NCBI GenBank assembly: GCA_021769525.1
Contig: JAETSQ010000001.1
Location: 1 to 64,000, forward strand
Direction of reading: 5' to 3'
Source: Oscillospiraceae bacterium
GTDB taxonomy: Bacteria > Bacillota > Clostridia > Oscillospirales > Ruminococcaceae
Length of the DNA: 64,000 nt
The notes below the pieces were generated by a model, which had not been told where the DNA came from, did no database searches, and was given only the letters and a program-made list of their open reading frames with translations. Shown here in pieces: positions 37,526 to 46,839 of this stretch. The position numbers and the translations under genes are program-made. Each line of letters starts with the position of its first letter. Within the stretch, counting starts at the first letter, position 1.

Positions 37526-38560
37526 ATGCACCCTATGGTGGAACAGATCATCAACATCGAGCGGATGGAGCACGCCCTCACCCTCTTTGGCAGCCGGGAC
37601 GAGAACATCCGCCAGATCGAACAGACCTACGGCGTGACGGTGCTCTTCCGGGGCACCGACCTGAAGGTGAGCGGCGAGGCGGAGGCGGTGATGAGCGCCG
37701 TCCGCTGCATCGAGGGGCTCCTGAGCATGGTGGAGCAGGGGGAGGAGCTCACCAGCCAGAACATCCGGTACGTGGCCTCCCTGGTGGAGGAGGGCAAGGA
37801 GCAGGAGGTCCGGGGGCTCAACCGGGACGTCATCTGCATCACCGCCAAGGGGAAGCCCCTAAAGGCTCGGACCCTGGGCCAGCAGGGGTATGTGGACGCC
37901 ATCCGCCAGAACACCGTCACCTTCGGCATCGGGCCGGCGGGCACCGGCAAGACCTACCTGGCGGTGGCCATGGCGGTGAAGGCCTTCCGGGCCCACGAGG
38001 TGAACCGGATCATCCTCACCCGCCCGGCGGTGGAGGCGGGGGAGAAGCTGGGATTTCTGCCCGGCGACCTCCAGAACAAGGTGGACCCCTACCTGCGGCC
38101 CCTTTACGACGCCCTCTTTGATATGCTGGGGGCGGAGAACTTCCAGAAGTACCAGGAGCGGGGGAACATCGAGGTGGCGCCCCTGGCCTATATGCGGGGG
38201 CGTACCCTGGACGACAGCTTCATCATCCTGGACGAGGCCCAGAACACCACCCCGGAGCAGATGAAGATGTTCCTCACCCGCCTGGGGGCGGGCTCCAGGG
38301 CGGTGATCACCGGGGATGTCACCCAGATCGACCTCCCGGACGCCCGGCGCAGCGGCCTGGTGGAGGCCGCCAAGATCCTGCGGGGGGTGGAGGACATCGC
38401 CATCATCCAGTTCACCGAAAAGGACGTGGTGCGCCACAAGCTGGTGCAGGACATCATCCGGGCCTACGAAAAATACTACAGCGACAGCCGCCGGGGGAAC
38501 CGGGAGAGCCGCGGACCGTCCCGGCGGGAGGAACACAGGGACTACCGGGAAAGAAAGTAA
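37526..38560 (+). CDS. PhoH family protein
   Basis: [22 protein letters not shown]-type [57 protein letters not shown]. Confidence 0.96.
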   Translation: MHPMVEQIINIERMEHALTLFGSRDENIRQIEQTYGVTVLFRGTDLKVSGEAEAVMSAVRCIEGLLSMVEQGEELTSQNIRYVASLVEEGKEQEVRGLNRDVICITAKGKPLKARTLGQQGYVDAIRQNTVTFGIGPAGTGKTYLAVAMAVKAFRAHEVNRIILTRPAVEAGEKLGFLPGDLQNKVDPYLRPLYDALFDMLGAENFQKYQERGNIEVAPLAYMRGRTLDDSFIILDEAQNTTPEQMKMFLTRLGAGSRAVITGDVTQIDLPDARRSGLVEAAKILRGVEDIAIIQFTEKDVVRHKLVQDIIRAYEKYYSDSRRGNRESRGPSRREEHRDYRERK

Positions 38561-38598
38561 TAGGCGGAAAATAGACGCAGTAAAGGGGGCAGTTTTAC

Positions 38599-39108
38599 GT
38601 GGACAAGGTAAAGGTACACATCACGAACCGGCAGAGAGAGGTGAAGATCCCCACGGGGATACGCCTGCTGATCCGCCGCTGCTGCAACGCCGTCCTGCGG
38701 ATGGAGGACTTTGCGGGGAATGTGGAGGTGAGCGTCAGCTTTCTGAACAACGCCCAGATCCGGGAGCTGAACCGGGACCACCGGGGCAAGGACATCCCCA
38801 CCGACGTCCTCTCCTTCCCCATGGGGGAAAACGGGGTCTACGACATCAACATGGAGACCGGAGCCAGCGTCCTGGGGGACATCGTCATCTCGGTGGAGAA
38901 GGCGGTGGAGCAGGCGGAGCTGTACGGGCACACCCTCCAGCGGGAGATCGGGTTCCTCACCGTCCACTCCATGCTCCACCTGCTGGGGTACGACCACGAG
39001 GAGGGGGGCCTTGCCGCCGCCCTGATGCGGGAGAAGGAAGAGGAAGTGCTGGAGCGGCTGGGCCTGACCCGCGATGTCTCCTACACCCCGCCCCGCGCCC
39101 ACAGCTGA
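38599..39108 (+). CDS. ybeY: rRNA maturation RNase YbeY (GTG start)
   Basis: LNRDHRGKDIPTDVLSFPM; TVHSMLHLLGYDHE (HxxxHxxxxxH). Confidence 0.96.
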   Translation: MDKVKVHITNRQREVKIPTGIRLLIRRCCNAVLRMEDFAGNVEVSVSFLNNAQIRELNRDHRGKDIPTDVLSFPMGENGVYDINMETGASVLGDIVISVEKAVEQAELYGHTLQREIGFLTVHSMLHLLGYDHEEGGLAAALMREKEEEVLERLGLTRDVSYTPPRAHS

Positions 39109-39114
39109 GGGAGG

Positions 39115-40035
39115 ATGGAAGAAATGAGCAGCAGCCGCACCGCTTTCATCGCCCTGGTGGGTAAACCCAACGCCGGCAAGAGCAGCCTTTTAAACCGCCT
39201 GGTGGGGGAGAAGGTGGCCATCGTCACCCAAAAGCCCCAGACCACCCGCACCCGGATCACCGGCATCCTCACCAAGGGGGAGGTCCAACTGGTATTCATC
39301 GACACCCCCGGCCTTTTAAAGGCCAAGGACGCCCTGGGCCGCTACATGGTGAAGCAGGTCCGGGACTCGGTGGCGGATGTGGACCTGGCGGTGCTGGTCG
39401 CCGAGCCGGGGCCGGAGCTTTCCAAGGCGGACCTGGAGCTGGTGGAGAACTTCCGGCGGCTGCGCCTCCCCGCCGTGGCCGTCATCAACAAGGTGGACAC
39501 CGTGGAAAAGAAGGAATCGCTGCTGCCCAAGATGGCGGCGCTGGGGGAGGCCTACGATTTTTCCCACATCCTTCCCATCAGCGCCCTCACCGGGGAGGGG
39601 GTGGAGGAGCTGCTCTCCATCCTGCTGGAGAGCGCCCAGGAGGGGGTCCACTTCTTCCCGGACGACGCCCTCACCGACCAGCCGGAGCGGGTCCTCTGCG
39701 CCGAGATGATCCGGGAAAAGCTGCTGCTGCATATGCGGGACGAGGTGCCCCACGGGGTGGCGGTGGTGGTGGAGGAGATGAAGGACCGCCCGGCGGAGGA
39801 TTGCCGGGGCGGGGAGCCCATCACCGATATTTCCGCCATGATCTACTGCGAGCGGGACGGCCACAAGGGCATGATCATCGGCAAGGGGGGGCAGATGCTC
39901 AAGGCCATCGCCTCCGAGGCCCGGCAGGACATGGAGTCCTTCCTGGGGGTGCGGGTGAATCTCCAGTGCCGGGTAAAGACCAAGGAGGCCTGGAAAAGCA
40001 GCGAGGTGCAGCTTCGGAACCTGGGGTTCCGGTAA
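39115..40035 (+). CDS. era: GTPase Era
   Basis: VALVGKPNAGKSSLLNRLVGEKVAIVTQKPQTTRTRITGI; C-terminal KH domain GHKGMIIGKGGQMLKAIASEAR. Confidence 0.97.
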   Translation: MEEMSSSRTAFIALVGKPNAGKSSLLNRLVGEKVAIVTQKPQTTRTRITGILTKGEVQLVFIDTPGLLKAKDALGRYMVKQVRDSVADVDLAVLVAEPGPELSKADLELVENFRRLRLPAVAVINKVDTVEKKESLLPKMAALGEAYDFSHILPISALTGEGVEELLSILLESAQEGVHFFPDDALTDQPERVLCAEMIREKLLLHMRDEVPHGVAVVVEEMKDRPAEDCRGGEPITDISAMIYCERDGHKGMIIGKGGQMLKAIASEARQDMESFLGVRVNLQCRVKTKEAWKSSEVQLRNLGFR

Positions 40036-40167
40036 GAGGGGCGGGGACTTCGCCCCAACCGGGTGACGCAGGCGGGAGACCGGCATAATTTTAAGAAGTT
40101 GTACCATTAGCCGAAGTGTGCGGATCGTCGGCTATTGGCACGGCTTCTAAGGGAAGGACGTTTATTT

Positions 40168-40608
40168 ATGTTACAGCTATGGGCAACAGTCACCACCGTC
40201 GTCAACACCGCCCTGGGGGTGGCGGGCCTGGGGGTGGCGGCTTACGCCGTCTCGGCAAAGCCGTCCCTGGTCCTCTTTTACTACGGGGTGGCGGCCATCT
40301 GCATCATCGGGGCCATCGTGGGCTTTGTGAACATGTGGTTCCTCCACGAGGCCGTCCGCCGCAGCGAGGAAAAGAACCGCCCCATCCGGGAGGAACGGGA
40401 GCGGAAGAAGGCGGAGCGGGCCGCCAAGCGGGCGGAGCGGGAGGCCCTCCGGGCCGAGAAGCAGGCGGCCAAAGCCGCCGCTAAGGCCCCCCAGGAGCCT
40501 GCCGCGCAGATGCCGCCGGTCCCCGGAGAGGATGAGGTCGCTCCGGAGGAGGCCGTTCCAGGAGAACAGCCGCCAGAAGATGCTGGGGACGTTACGGTGC
40601 TGGAATGA
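40168..40608 (+). CDS. Hypothetical membrane protein with charged Lys/Glu/Ala-rich helix
   Basis: Two N-terminal TM segments then RREERERKKAERAAKRAEREALRAEKQAAKAAAK; RBS gggaagga 5' of ATG. Confidence 0.65.
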   Translation: MLQLWATVTTVVNTALGVAGLGVAAYAVSAKPSLVLFYYGVAAICIIGAIVGFVNMWFLHEAVRRSEEKNRPIREERERKKAERAAKRAEREALRAEKQAAKAAAKAPQEPAAQMPPVPGEDEVAPEEAVPGEQPPEDAGDVTVLE

Positions 40609-40686
40609 AATAGGGGGGCGGAGGCACCCTCCGTTGGGTAGGCGCATGGCGGTAGCGCCGCCGCAAACCAAGACCAAGAAAGAGGC

Positions 40687-40881
40687 CCTGCGGGGGAACC
40701 CCTCCACCGCCTCCGGCGGCCAGCCCTAACGGGCCGCTTCGCGTCCCTTCGGGCACATGGGCTACGCCCACCCTCCCCTTTCAGGGGAGGCTCTGGCGGA
40801 GCGCAAAGTTATCAGTTCTGCCAAGGGCTCCCCTGAAAGGGGAGCTGGCATTTCCTGAAGGGAAATGTCTGAGGGGTTTTC
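40687..40881 (+). repeat. Intergenic hairpin-module mosaic repeat, member P2
   Basis: Near-identical over ~190 bp to 35815-36006. Confidence 0.92.
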
Positions 40882-41133
40882 CCGTTGGGTAGGCGAAAGA
40901 AATTTTAGCAGCAAAAATAAAACCCGGCAATCGGGTAAAAATCCCCGCTGGGTAGGCGCAAGAAACCCCGGCAGGCGCCGCCCGCCGCGGCGTACCGCTG
41001 GCTGTCAAGGCTAAATTATTGGAAAATCCACCGGCATTTCCCACTGATAACCTCCTTTTTTGGGGCGCAAACTGTAGGGCAGAGAGGGACGCGCGGGTGC
41101 CTGTCCGCCGCCCTGCAGGGAGGTGCCGAAAGG

Positions 41134-41328
41134 ATGAACCAGCGGGAACGGGACTGTTGGGAACAGTTTTGCAGAACCGGTCTGATTTCCGACTATCTGG
41201 AGTACCGGAGCGCGGCAGGGTACAGCTGCCGGACTCCGGCGGAGGGGTTTGTCCCTGAGGAGGGGGAGCAGAATGCAGCTTGGGACCAGGGCGGTGGTGC
41301 TCTCGGCCAAAAATCTGGAGGAGCATGA
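41134..41328 (+). CDS. YqzL-like small protein upstream of recO
   Basis: RDCWEQFCRTGLISDYLEYRS resembles YqzL pattern; position immediately before recO. Confidence 0.5.
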   Translation: MNQRERDCWEQFCRTGLISDYLEYRSAAGYSCRTPAEGFVPEEGEQNAAWDQGGGALGQKSGGA

Positions 41329-42031
41329 CCGGCTGGTGGTGCTCCTCACCGAGGACCTGGGGGTGGTGACCGCCTACGCCAAGGGGGCCCGCCGCCAGAA
41401 GGGGACCATGTCCTCCGCCACCGAGCAGCTCTCCTACTCCGCCTTCCAGCTCTTCCGGAACCGGGAGCACACCTTTGTGGACCGGGCGGAGACCGAGACG
41501 GTCTTCTTTGCCATCCGCCAGGATATGGAGCGGCTGGCCCTGGCCTCCTACTTCTGCCAGCTCTGCCGGGAGCTGATCCCGGAGGGGGAGACCCAGCCGG
41601 AATACCTGCACCTGATGATGAACACCCTCACCCTGCTGGACCGGGGGCAGACGCCCCTCAGCCAGCTGAAGGCGGTCTTTGAGCTGCGGCTGCTGACCAT
41701 GTCCGGGTATATGCCGGACCTGGTGGCCTGCGCCGCCTGCGGGGACTTTACCGGGGAGGGCATCCTCTTTGCCCCCGCGGCGGGAACGGTCTACTGCGGG
41801 GACTGCGCCCCCAAGGCGGGGAATACCCCCCTGATGCCCCTGGAGCCGGGGGTGTTCCAGGCCATGCGCCACATCATCTACAGCGATTTCGGCAAGCTCT
41901 TCTCCTTCCGCCTGCCGGCGGAGGGGCTGGAGCGCCTGGCCGCCGCCAGCGAGGCCTACCTCCTGGCCCAGGTGGAGCGGGTGCTGCCCGCTTTGGACTT
42001 CTATAAAACCATCAAAGCGCCCATCCTGTGA
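41273..42031 (+). CDS. recO: DNA repair protein RecO
   Basis: GTRAVVLSAKNLEEHDRLVVLLTEDLGVVTAYAKGARR; CAACGDFTGEGILFAPAAGTVYCGDC. Confidence 0.95.
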   Translation: MQLGTRAVVLSAKNLEEHDRLVVLLTEDLGVVTAYAKGARRQKGTMSSATEQLSYSAFQLFRNREHTFVDRAETETVFFAIRQDMERLALASYFCQLCRELIPEGETQPEYLHLMMNTLTLLDRGQTPLSQLKAVFELRLLTMSGYMPDLVACAACGDFTGEGILFAPAAGTVYCGDCAPKAGNTPLMPLEPGVFQAMRHIIYSDFGKLFSFRLPAEGLERLAAASEAYLLAQVERVLPALDFYKTIKAPIL

Positions 42032-42048
42032 CAGAAAGGAGTTTTCCT

Positions 42049-43038
42049 ATGCCCATCCAGAAGCATAAGCTCCCCCTGCTCCAAAAGCTCCTTCTTGCCG
42101 AGACCGACGAGGATCACCCCCTGACCCTGGAAGAGATCATCCGGGAGCTGGGGCGGCAGGGGATCACCGCCGAGCGCAAGAGCCTCTACCACGACCTGGA
42201 CGTGCTGCGGGACTGCGGCCTGGACATCATCTGCACCCGCAGGGAGGGGCACACCGTCTACTTTGTGGGGGAGCGGGAGTTCCAACTGCCGGAGCTGAAG
42301 CTCCTGGTGGACGCGGTGCAGTCCTCCCGCTTCATCACCAGGCACAAGAGCGAGCAGCTCATCCGCAAGCTGGAGCACCTCACCAGCCGCCATCTGGCGG
42401 GGCAGCTCCGGCGGTCGGTGTATGTCTCCGGCCGGGTGAAGACCACCAACGAGCGCATCTACCTCAATGTGGACGCCATCCATACCGCCATCGCCCAGGG
42501 CAAGAAGATCGCCTTCCGGTACTTTAAGTACGATGCCGGCCGCAAGAAGATCCCCCAGAACCACGGGGAGGAATACGTTGTCAGCCCCTACGCCCTCACC
42601 TGGGGGGAGGAGAACTACTACCTCATCTGCCACTACCCCAAGTACGGCATCACCAACTTCCGGGTGGACCGGATGGACCGCGCCCGTGTGCTGGAGGAGG
42701 ACGCACTTCCCTCCCGGCAGGCGGGGGGCGGGAACGAGCTGGACCTCTCCCAGTACAGCCAGCGGACCTTCGGGATGTACAACGGCCCCCTGCGGGAGCT
42801 GGAGGTGCAGTTCGCCGGCCACCTGGCGGAGGCGGTGCTGGACCGGTTTGGGGATGCGGCTTTCCTGGTGGACCGGAAGGACGGGACCTTCGTGGCCACC
42901 TTCCGGGTGAAGATCAGCCCCATCTTCTTTGGATGGCTGATGAACTTCGGCACCGACGCCAAGATACTGGCCCCGGCGGATGTGGCCCGCCAGTACGCCC
43001 AGGCCGCCCGCGGGGTGGCGGAGATGTACGAGCAATAG
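42049..43038 (+). CDS. WYL-domain transcriptional regulator
   Basis: HTH N-terminus LTLEEIIRELGRQGITAERKSLYHDLDVL; WYL-like YVVSPYALTWGEENYYLICHYPKYGITNFRVDRM. Confidence 0.93.
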   Translation: MPIQKHKLPLLQKLLLAETDEDHPLTLEEIIRELGRQGITAERKSLYHDLDVLRDCGLDIICTRREGHTVYFVGEREFQLPELKLLVDAVQSSRFITRHKSEQLIRKLEHLTSRHLAGQLRRSVYVSGRVKTTNERIYLNVDAIHTAIAQGKKIAFRYFKYDAGRKKIPQNHGEEYVVSPYALTWGEENYYLICHYPKYGITNFRVDRMDRARVLEEDALPSRQAGGGNELDLSQYSQRTFGMYNGPLRELEVQFAGHLAEAVLDRFGDAAFLVDRKDGTFVATFRVKISPIFFGWLMNFGTDAKILAPADVARQYAQAARGVAEMYEQ

Positions 43039-43285
43039 CCTGACACAAAGGGCCGCAGCAAACGGATGCCCACATGGAAGAAGCGAAAAAGAGGAAACAG
43101 AAAAGGGCCGCTATCCAGCCGGGTGGCGGCCTCGGCCTGTGGGGGAGACCATTGAGGCCACCTCCGGAACAGTCCGCGCCATCCGGATTGAACCGGAGGG
43201 GGATCTGTAGTACAATAATAAAAAGCAAAATTTCCCCGCTCTGCCAAGGGAAAAGCGAATTGAAGAGAAGAAAGGAACCTTCCCG

Positions 43286-44587
43286 ATGAAATATTTTCTG
43301 GCGATCCTTTTGGCGCTGCTCCTGGTCCTGGGGGCCGCTGCCTTGGTCCTGGCTATCGGCTGGCGGGAGGAGACCATCCCTCCGCCCTCCTCCTCGGCGG
43401 TGCTCCAGTCCCTGCGGAAGGAGGCCCTCACACCGGTGCTGAAGCTGGAGGGAACGGTGGTCCGGCCGGGGGTCGTGGCGCGGGGAGAGGAGACGGTCCC
43501 GGACAGCCTTTCCGGGATCTGCGGCAGCGCCACGGTCCGGGAGGAAGGGACCCTGCCGGAGATCTCCTTCGGCCAGCAGCCGGACCGGGTCACCGCCGCC
43601 CTCCGCCGGGAGGATGCCGGAGAGGGGGAGACCCTCCTTTTTACCGGGACGCTGGAGGAACTGGCGGAGATGGACACACCGGCCAACGGCAGCTACCTGC
43701 TGGACCTCTGGGCTGTTTGGGACGGGGAGGAAGAGGGCTTTTGCGGGACGGCGGGATACCGTGTCGCCCTTACCTATGAGCTGCCCATCCGGCTGACCGT
43801 CGACCGCCAGGAGCTGCCCCAGGGGTATTTCTTCCTCCTGCGGGCCAGCAATCTCCCGGAGGGGGTGGAGGAGGTCACCGCCACCACCGACATTGAGTTT
43901 ACCCCCACCTTCTACCCCTACCAGGGGGAGATGGTGGCCCTGATGCCCGCGCGGTACAACCGCAGCGCCGGGGAGTACCATATCACCCTCACCGCCGGGG
44001 AGGAGAGCCGGGACTTCACCATCAACGTGACCGACGGGGGCTTTGCCGTATCGGTCCAGCAGTTCGAGGTGGACCCGGAGATCGCCAATTCCACGGTGAA
44101 CAGCCCGGAGGCCAACGCCGTCTACACCCAGGTGACCCGTCCCCTGAAGCAGATGGGGGATCCGGAGAAATACTGGGAGGGGCCCTTTATCCTGCCCCTG
44201 GATCCCAAATACAAGACCTCCAGCAGCACCTTCGGCCGCATCCGGATCATCAACGGGGTCTGGGAGCAGCACGCCGGCATCGACTACCCCGCCCCGGAGG
44301 GCACCCAGGTGTGGGCCCCCAACAACGGCCGTGTGCTTTACGCCGATTTCCTCCAGCTGACAGGGAATACCATCTGCATCGAGCACGGCTTCGGCCTCAA
44401 GAGCTGGTACTACCACCTCAGCGCGGTGGAGGTGGAGGCCGGGCAGATGGTGAAGACCGGCGACCCCATCGGGCGGGTGGGCACCACCGGGTTTTCCACC
44501 GGGCCGCACCTGCACTTCACCATGTCCGTCAACAACGTCTATGTCAACCCGGAGCAGTGCCTGGGGGAGGATGTCCTGGGGGAGTGA
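43286..44587 (+). CDS. M23 family metallopeptidase
   Basis: HAGIDYPAPEGTQVWAPNNGRVLYADF...ICIEHGFGLKSWYYHLS...TGFSTGPHLHFTM. Confidence 0.94.
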   Translation: MKYFLAILLALLLVLGAAALVLAIGWREETIPPPSSSAVLQSLRKEALTPVLKLEGTVVRPGVVARGEETVPDSLSGICGSATVREEGTLPEISFGQQPDRVTAALRREDAGEGETLLFTGTLEELAEMDTPANGSYLLDLWAVWDGEEEGFCGTAGYRVALTYELPIRLTVDRQELPQGYFFLLRASNLPEGVEEVTATTDIEFTPTFYPYQGEMVALMPARYNRSAGEYHITLTAGEESRDFTINVTDGGFAVSVQQFEVDPEIANSTVNSPEANAVYTQVTRPLKQMGDPEKYWEGPFILPLDPKYKTSSSTFGRIRIINGVWEQHAGIDYPAPEGTQVWAPNNGRVLYADFLQLTGNTICIEHGFGLKSWYYHLSAVEVEAGQMVKTGDPIGRVGTTGFSTGPHLHFTMSVNNVYVNPEQCLGEDVLGE

Positions 44588-44715
44588 GGGGCTTGCGGCC
44601 GGCCGGGGCCTCGCAGGGCGCGTTTTGAAGCCAGCCGCCGCAAAGCCGCGGCTCTTGGGCCGGGATGGGCAACGCCCCGGATCGGCAAAAACAGCGTGTT
44701 TGGTCATATCCCCTC

Positions 44716-44744
44716 TTTACAAATCCCCGTTTTTCTGCTATGCT
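44716..44744 (+). promoter_or_regulatory. Sigma-A-like promoter for ECF S-component gene
   Basis: TTTACA-17 nt-TATGCT. Confidence 0.6.
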
Positions 44745-44750
44745 ATAAAG

Positions 44751-44899
44751 CAGAGACGGCGGCTAAGAAGGCCGCCGGGAGGTCCCTGCCTCCTGCGCCC
44801 CCGAAGGGGCTTTCCGTACGCAGAATCAGCAATGGAAGAGGACAAGGCCACGAAGGCGTTGCCGGAGGAACCGGCGGTGTTTTCGCGGCCTTTTTTCTT
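44751..44899 (+). ncRNA. Structured 5' leader with intrinsic terminator (candidate riboswitch/attenuator)
   Basis: Hairpins GGCGGC/GCCGCC, GGAGG/CCTCC, GCCCC-CGAA-GGGGC; terminator aaggcc...ggcctttttt at 44844-44899 directly before the RBS. Confidence 0.6.
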
Positions 44900-44921
44900 T
44901 TCGGAACAGGAGGCTTTTCCA

Positions 44922-45476
44922 ATGAATCAAAAGACAAAGGACCTTGTTTTTGCCGCTCTCTGTGTGGCCCTGGGGCTCATCGTCCCCCAGGTGTTCCACC
45001 TCATCCCCTTTGTGGGGGCCGTCCCCAACCTGGGGGGCGTGTTCCTGCCTATGCACATCCCGGTGCTTCTTTGCGGCTTCCTCTGCGGATGGAAGTACGG
45101 GGCGGCCTGCGGGGCCATCGTACCCTTCCTCTCCTCCGTCGTCACCGGGATGCCGGTGCTGTGGCCCCAGGGTGTCTCCATGATCTTTGAGCTGGCGGTC
45201 TACGGCCTGGTCACCGGCCTGCTTTACCGGGGGCTGGGGCGGAATGTGTATCTTTCCCTCATCGCTGCCATGGCGGCGGGGCGCGTCGTTTCCGGCGTGG
45301 CTAAGGCGGTGTTCTTCGGCATGGCGGGCAAGCCCTTCGGTATGGCGGCCTTTATCAGCGGCGCCTTCACCACCGCCGTTCCGGGCATCATCCTCCAGCT
45401 GATCCTGCTGCCGGTGCTGGTGACGGCCCTGGAAAGGGCCGGGGCTGTCCCCGCCCGCAAGAAAGCGGCGGCCTAA
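44922..45476 (+). CDS. ECF transporter S component (substrate not determined; pantothenate/vitamin type possible)
   Basis: TKDLVFAALCVALGLIVPQVFHLIP...FLPMHIPVLLCGFLCGWKYGAACGAIVPFLSSVVTGMP; 5-6 TM; RBS aggagg. Confidence 0.88.
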   Translation: MNQKTKDLVFAALCVALGLIVPQVFHLIPFVGAVPNLGGVFLPMHIPVLLCGFLCGWKYGAACGAIVPFLSSVVTGMPVLWPQGVSMIFELAVYGLVTGLLYRGLGRNVYLSLIAAMAAGRVVSGVAKAVFFGMAGKPFGMAAFISGAFTTAVPGIILQLILLPVLVTALERAGAVPARKKAAA

Positions 45477-45552
45477 AAATAAGAGCTCGCTCGAAAATTC
45501 CGGGGCGTCCGGCGTGGGAGGAACGAACCTGCCGGAACCAATCCCTGGGCAG

Positions 45553-45588
45553 CAAAAAGCAGGACCCTTTTCGGGTCCTGCTTTTTGT
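45553..45588. terminator. Bidirectional intrinsic terminator
   Basis: aaaaagcaggacccttttcgggtcctgcttttt. Confidence 0.9.
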
Positions 45589-45660
45589 GGTGCGTCAGCC
45601 GGAAAAAAACGGCTGGCAGCGAGCTTTTTCGTTTTGTCTTTGGGGACGGAGCGCAGATTT

Positions 45661-46035
45661 TTACTTCAGCTCCACCTTGGCGCCGGCTTCCTCCAGCTTC
45701 TTCTTCAGCTCCTCGGCCTCGGCGGTGGGGACAGCCTCCTTGATGGGCTTGGGGGCGCCGTCTACCAGCTCCTTGGCTTCCTTCAGGCCCAGGCCGGTGA
45801 TCTCCTTCACCAGCTTGATAACGGGCATCTTGGAAGCACCGGGATCCACCAGGACCACATCGAACTCGGTCTTGGCATCGGCAGCGGGGGCGGCAGCGGC
45901 GGGGCCGGCCACCATGACGGGAGCGGCGGCGGAAACGCCGAACTCCTCCTCGATGGCCTTGACCAGCTCGGCCAGCTCCATAACGGTCAGGGTCTTTACT
46001 TCTTCTACAAATTTTGTGATCTTCTCAGAAGCCAT
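45661..46035 (-). CDS. rplL: 50S ribosomal protein L7/L12
   Basis: [26 protein letters not shown]...[41 protein letters not shown]. Confidence 0.98.
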   Translation of the reverse strand: MASEKITKFVEEVKTLTVMELAELVKAIEEEFGVSAAAPVMVAGPAAAAPAADAKTEFDVVLVDPGASKMPVIKLVKEITGLGLKEAKELVDGAPKPIKEAVPTAEAEELKKKLEEAGAKVELK

Positions 46036-46070
46036 TACAATTTACCTCCTATGATCGGTTTTTTGTTTTG

Positions 46071-46610
46071 TTATTCGGCGGCGGGGGCCTCAGCGGGGGC
46101 AGCGGCGGCGCCCTCGGACTGCTTCTCGGCCACGGCGTTCAGGGCCACGGCCAGGCCGCGGATGTTGCCGTTGAGGGCTATGCACAGCATGGTGAGCAGC
46201 TCGTTCTTGCCGGGGAGCTTGGCGACCCGCTCCACTCCGGCGGCGTCCAGCACTTCCTTTTCCATAAAGCCCGCTTTGATGGTGAATTTGCCCTTGGAAT
46301 CCTCGGCAAACTTGTGGAGGATCTTCGCGGCGGCGATGGGGTCCTCCTCGGAGAGGGCGAAGGCGGTGGTGCCGGTCATGGACTCCGCCAGGGCGGAAAA
46401 ACCGGTGCTCTCCGCGGCGCGGCGCATGATGTTGTTCTTGATGACGGCGTAATGGACGCCGGCCTCACGCAGCTCCTTGCGCAGCTTGGTGTCGTCCGCC
46501 ACGGTGATGCCGCGGTAGTCCACCAGGACACCGGCCACGGATTTTTCGATGCGGGCCTTCAGGGCGTCCACCTGCTCCTGCTTCGCCTGGATGATATTCT
46601 TGTTAGCCAA
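46071..46610 (-). CDS. rplJ: 50S ribosomal protein L10
   Basis: VLVDYRGITVADDTKLRKELREAGVHYAVIKNNIMRRA. Confidence 0.97.
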   Translation of the reverse strand: MANKNIIQAKQEQVDALKARIEKSVAGVLVDYRGITVADDTKLRKELREAGVHYAVIKNNIMRRAAESTGFSALAESMTGTTAFALSEEDPIAAAKILHKFAEDSKGKFTIKAGFMEKEVLDAAGVERVAKLPGKNELLTMLCIALNGNIRGLAVALNAVAEKQSEGAAAAPAEAPAAE

Positions 46611-46619
46611 AATCGTTCA

Positions 46620-46806
46620 CCTCCCGATCGTTCAGTTCTAAACAAAAAAGCTCCTTCCAACGCACCGTGGAAAGAGCGTGACCGGAAAGTCCGGCCTCCC
46701 TTGGGAGGCGGGCTTTGTATCGCAACACGTCAATTCCTCGGCAGGCGGTTGGCACCATTATGCCCCCAAAAGACGGGGACACCTGCTGTCTTTGGATGAA
46801 CAGCTC
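46620..46806 (-). ncRNA. Ribosomal protein L10 leader
   Basis: Minus strand CAGCAGGTG...CCTGCCGAGGA core motif, followed by attenuator-like GCTCTTTCCA...TGGAAGGAGCTTTTTT upstream of rplJ. Confidence 0.85.
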
Positions 46807-46810
46807 CTAT

Positions 46811-46839
46811 ATTATACGGAAAAGGGGACGGAAAGTCAA
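46811..46839 (-). promoter_or_regulatory. rplJ promoter
   Basis: Minus strand TTGACT-17 nt-TATAAT. Confidence 0.75.

Noticed and set aside
44751-44843. Leader as a cobalamin, TPP, FMN or T-box element
   Set aside because: Core consensus motifs of these classes (B12 box, CUGAGA, RFN core, GGUGGNACCGCG) were not found by eye; kept as unassigned candidate.
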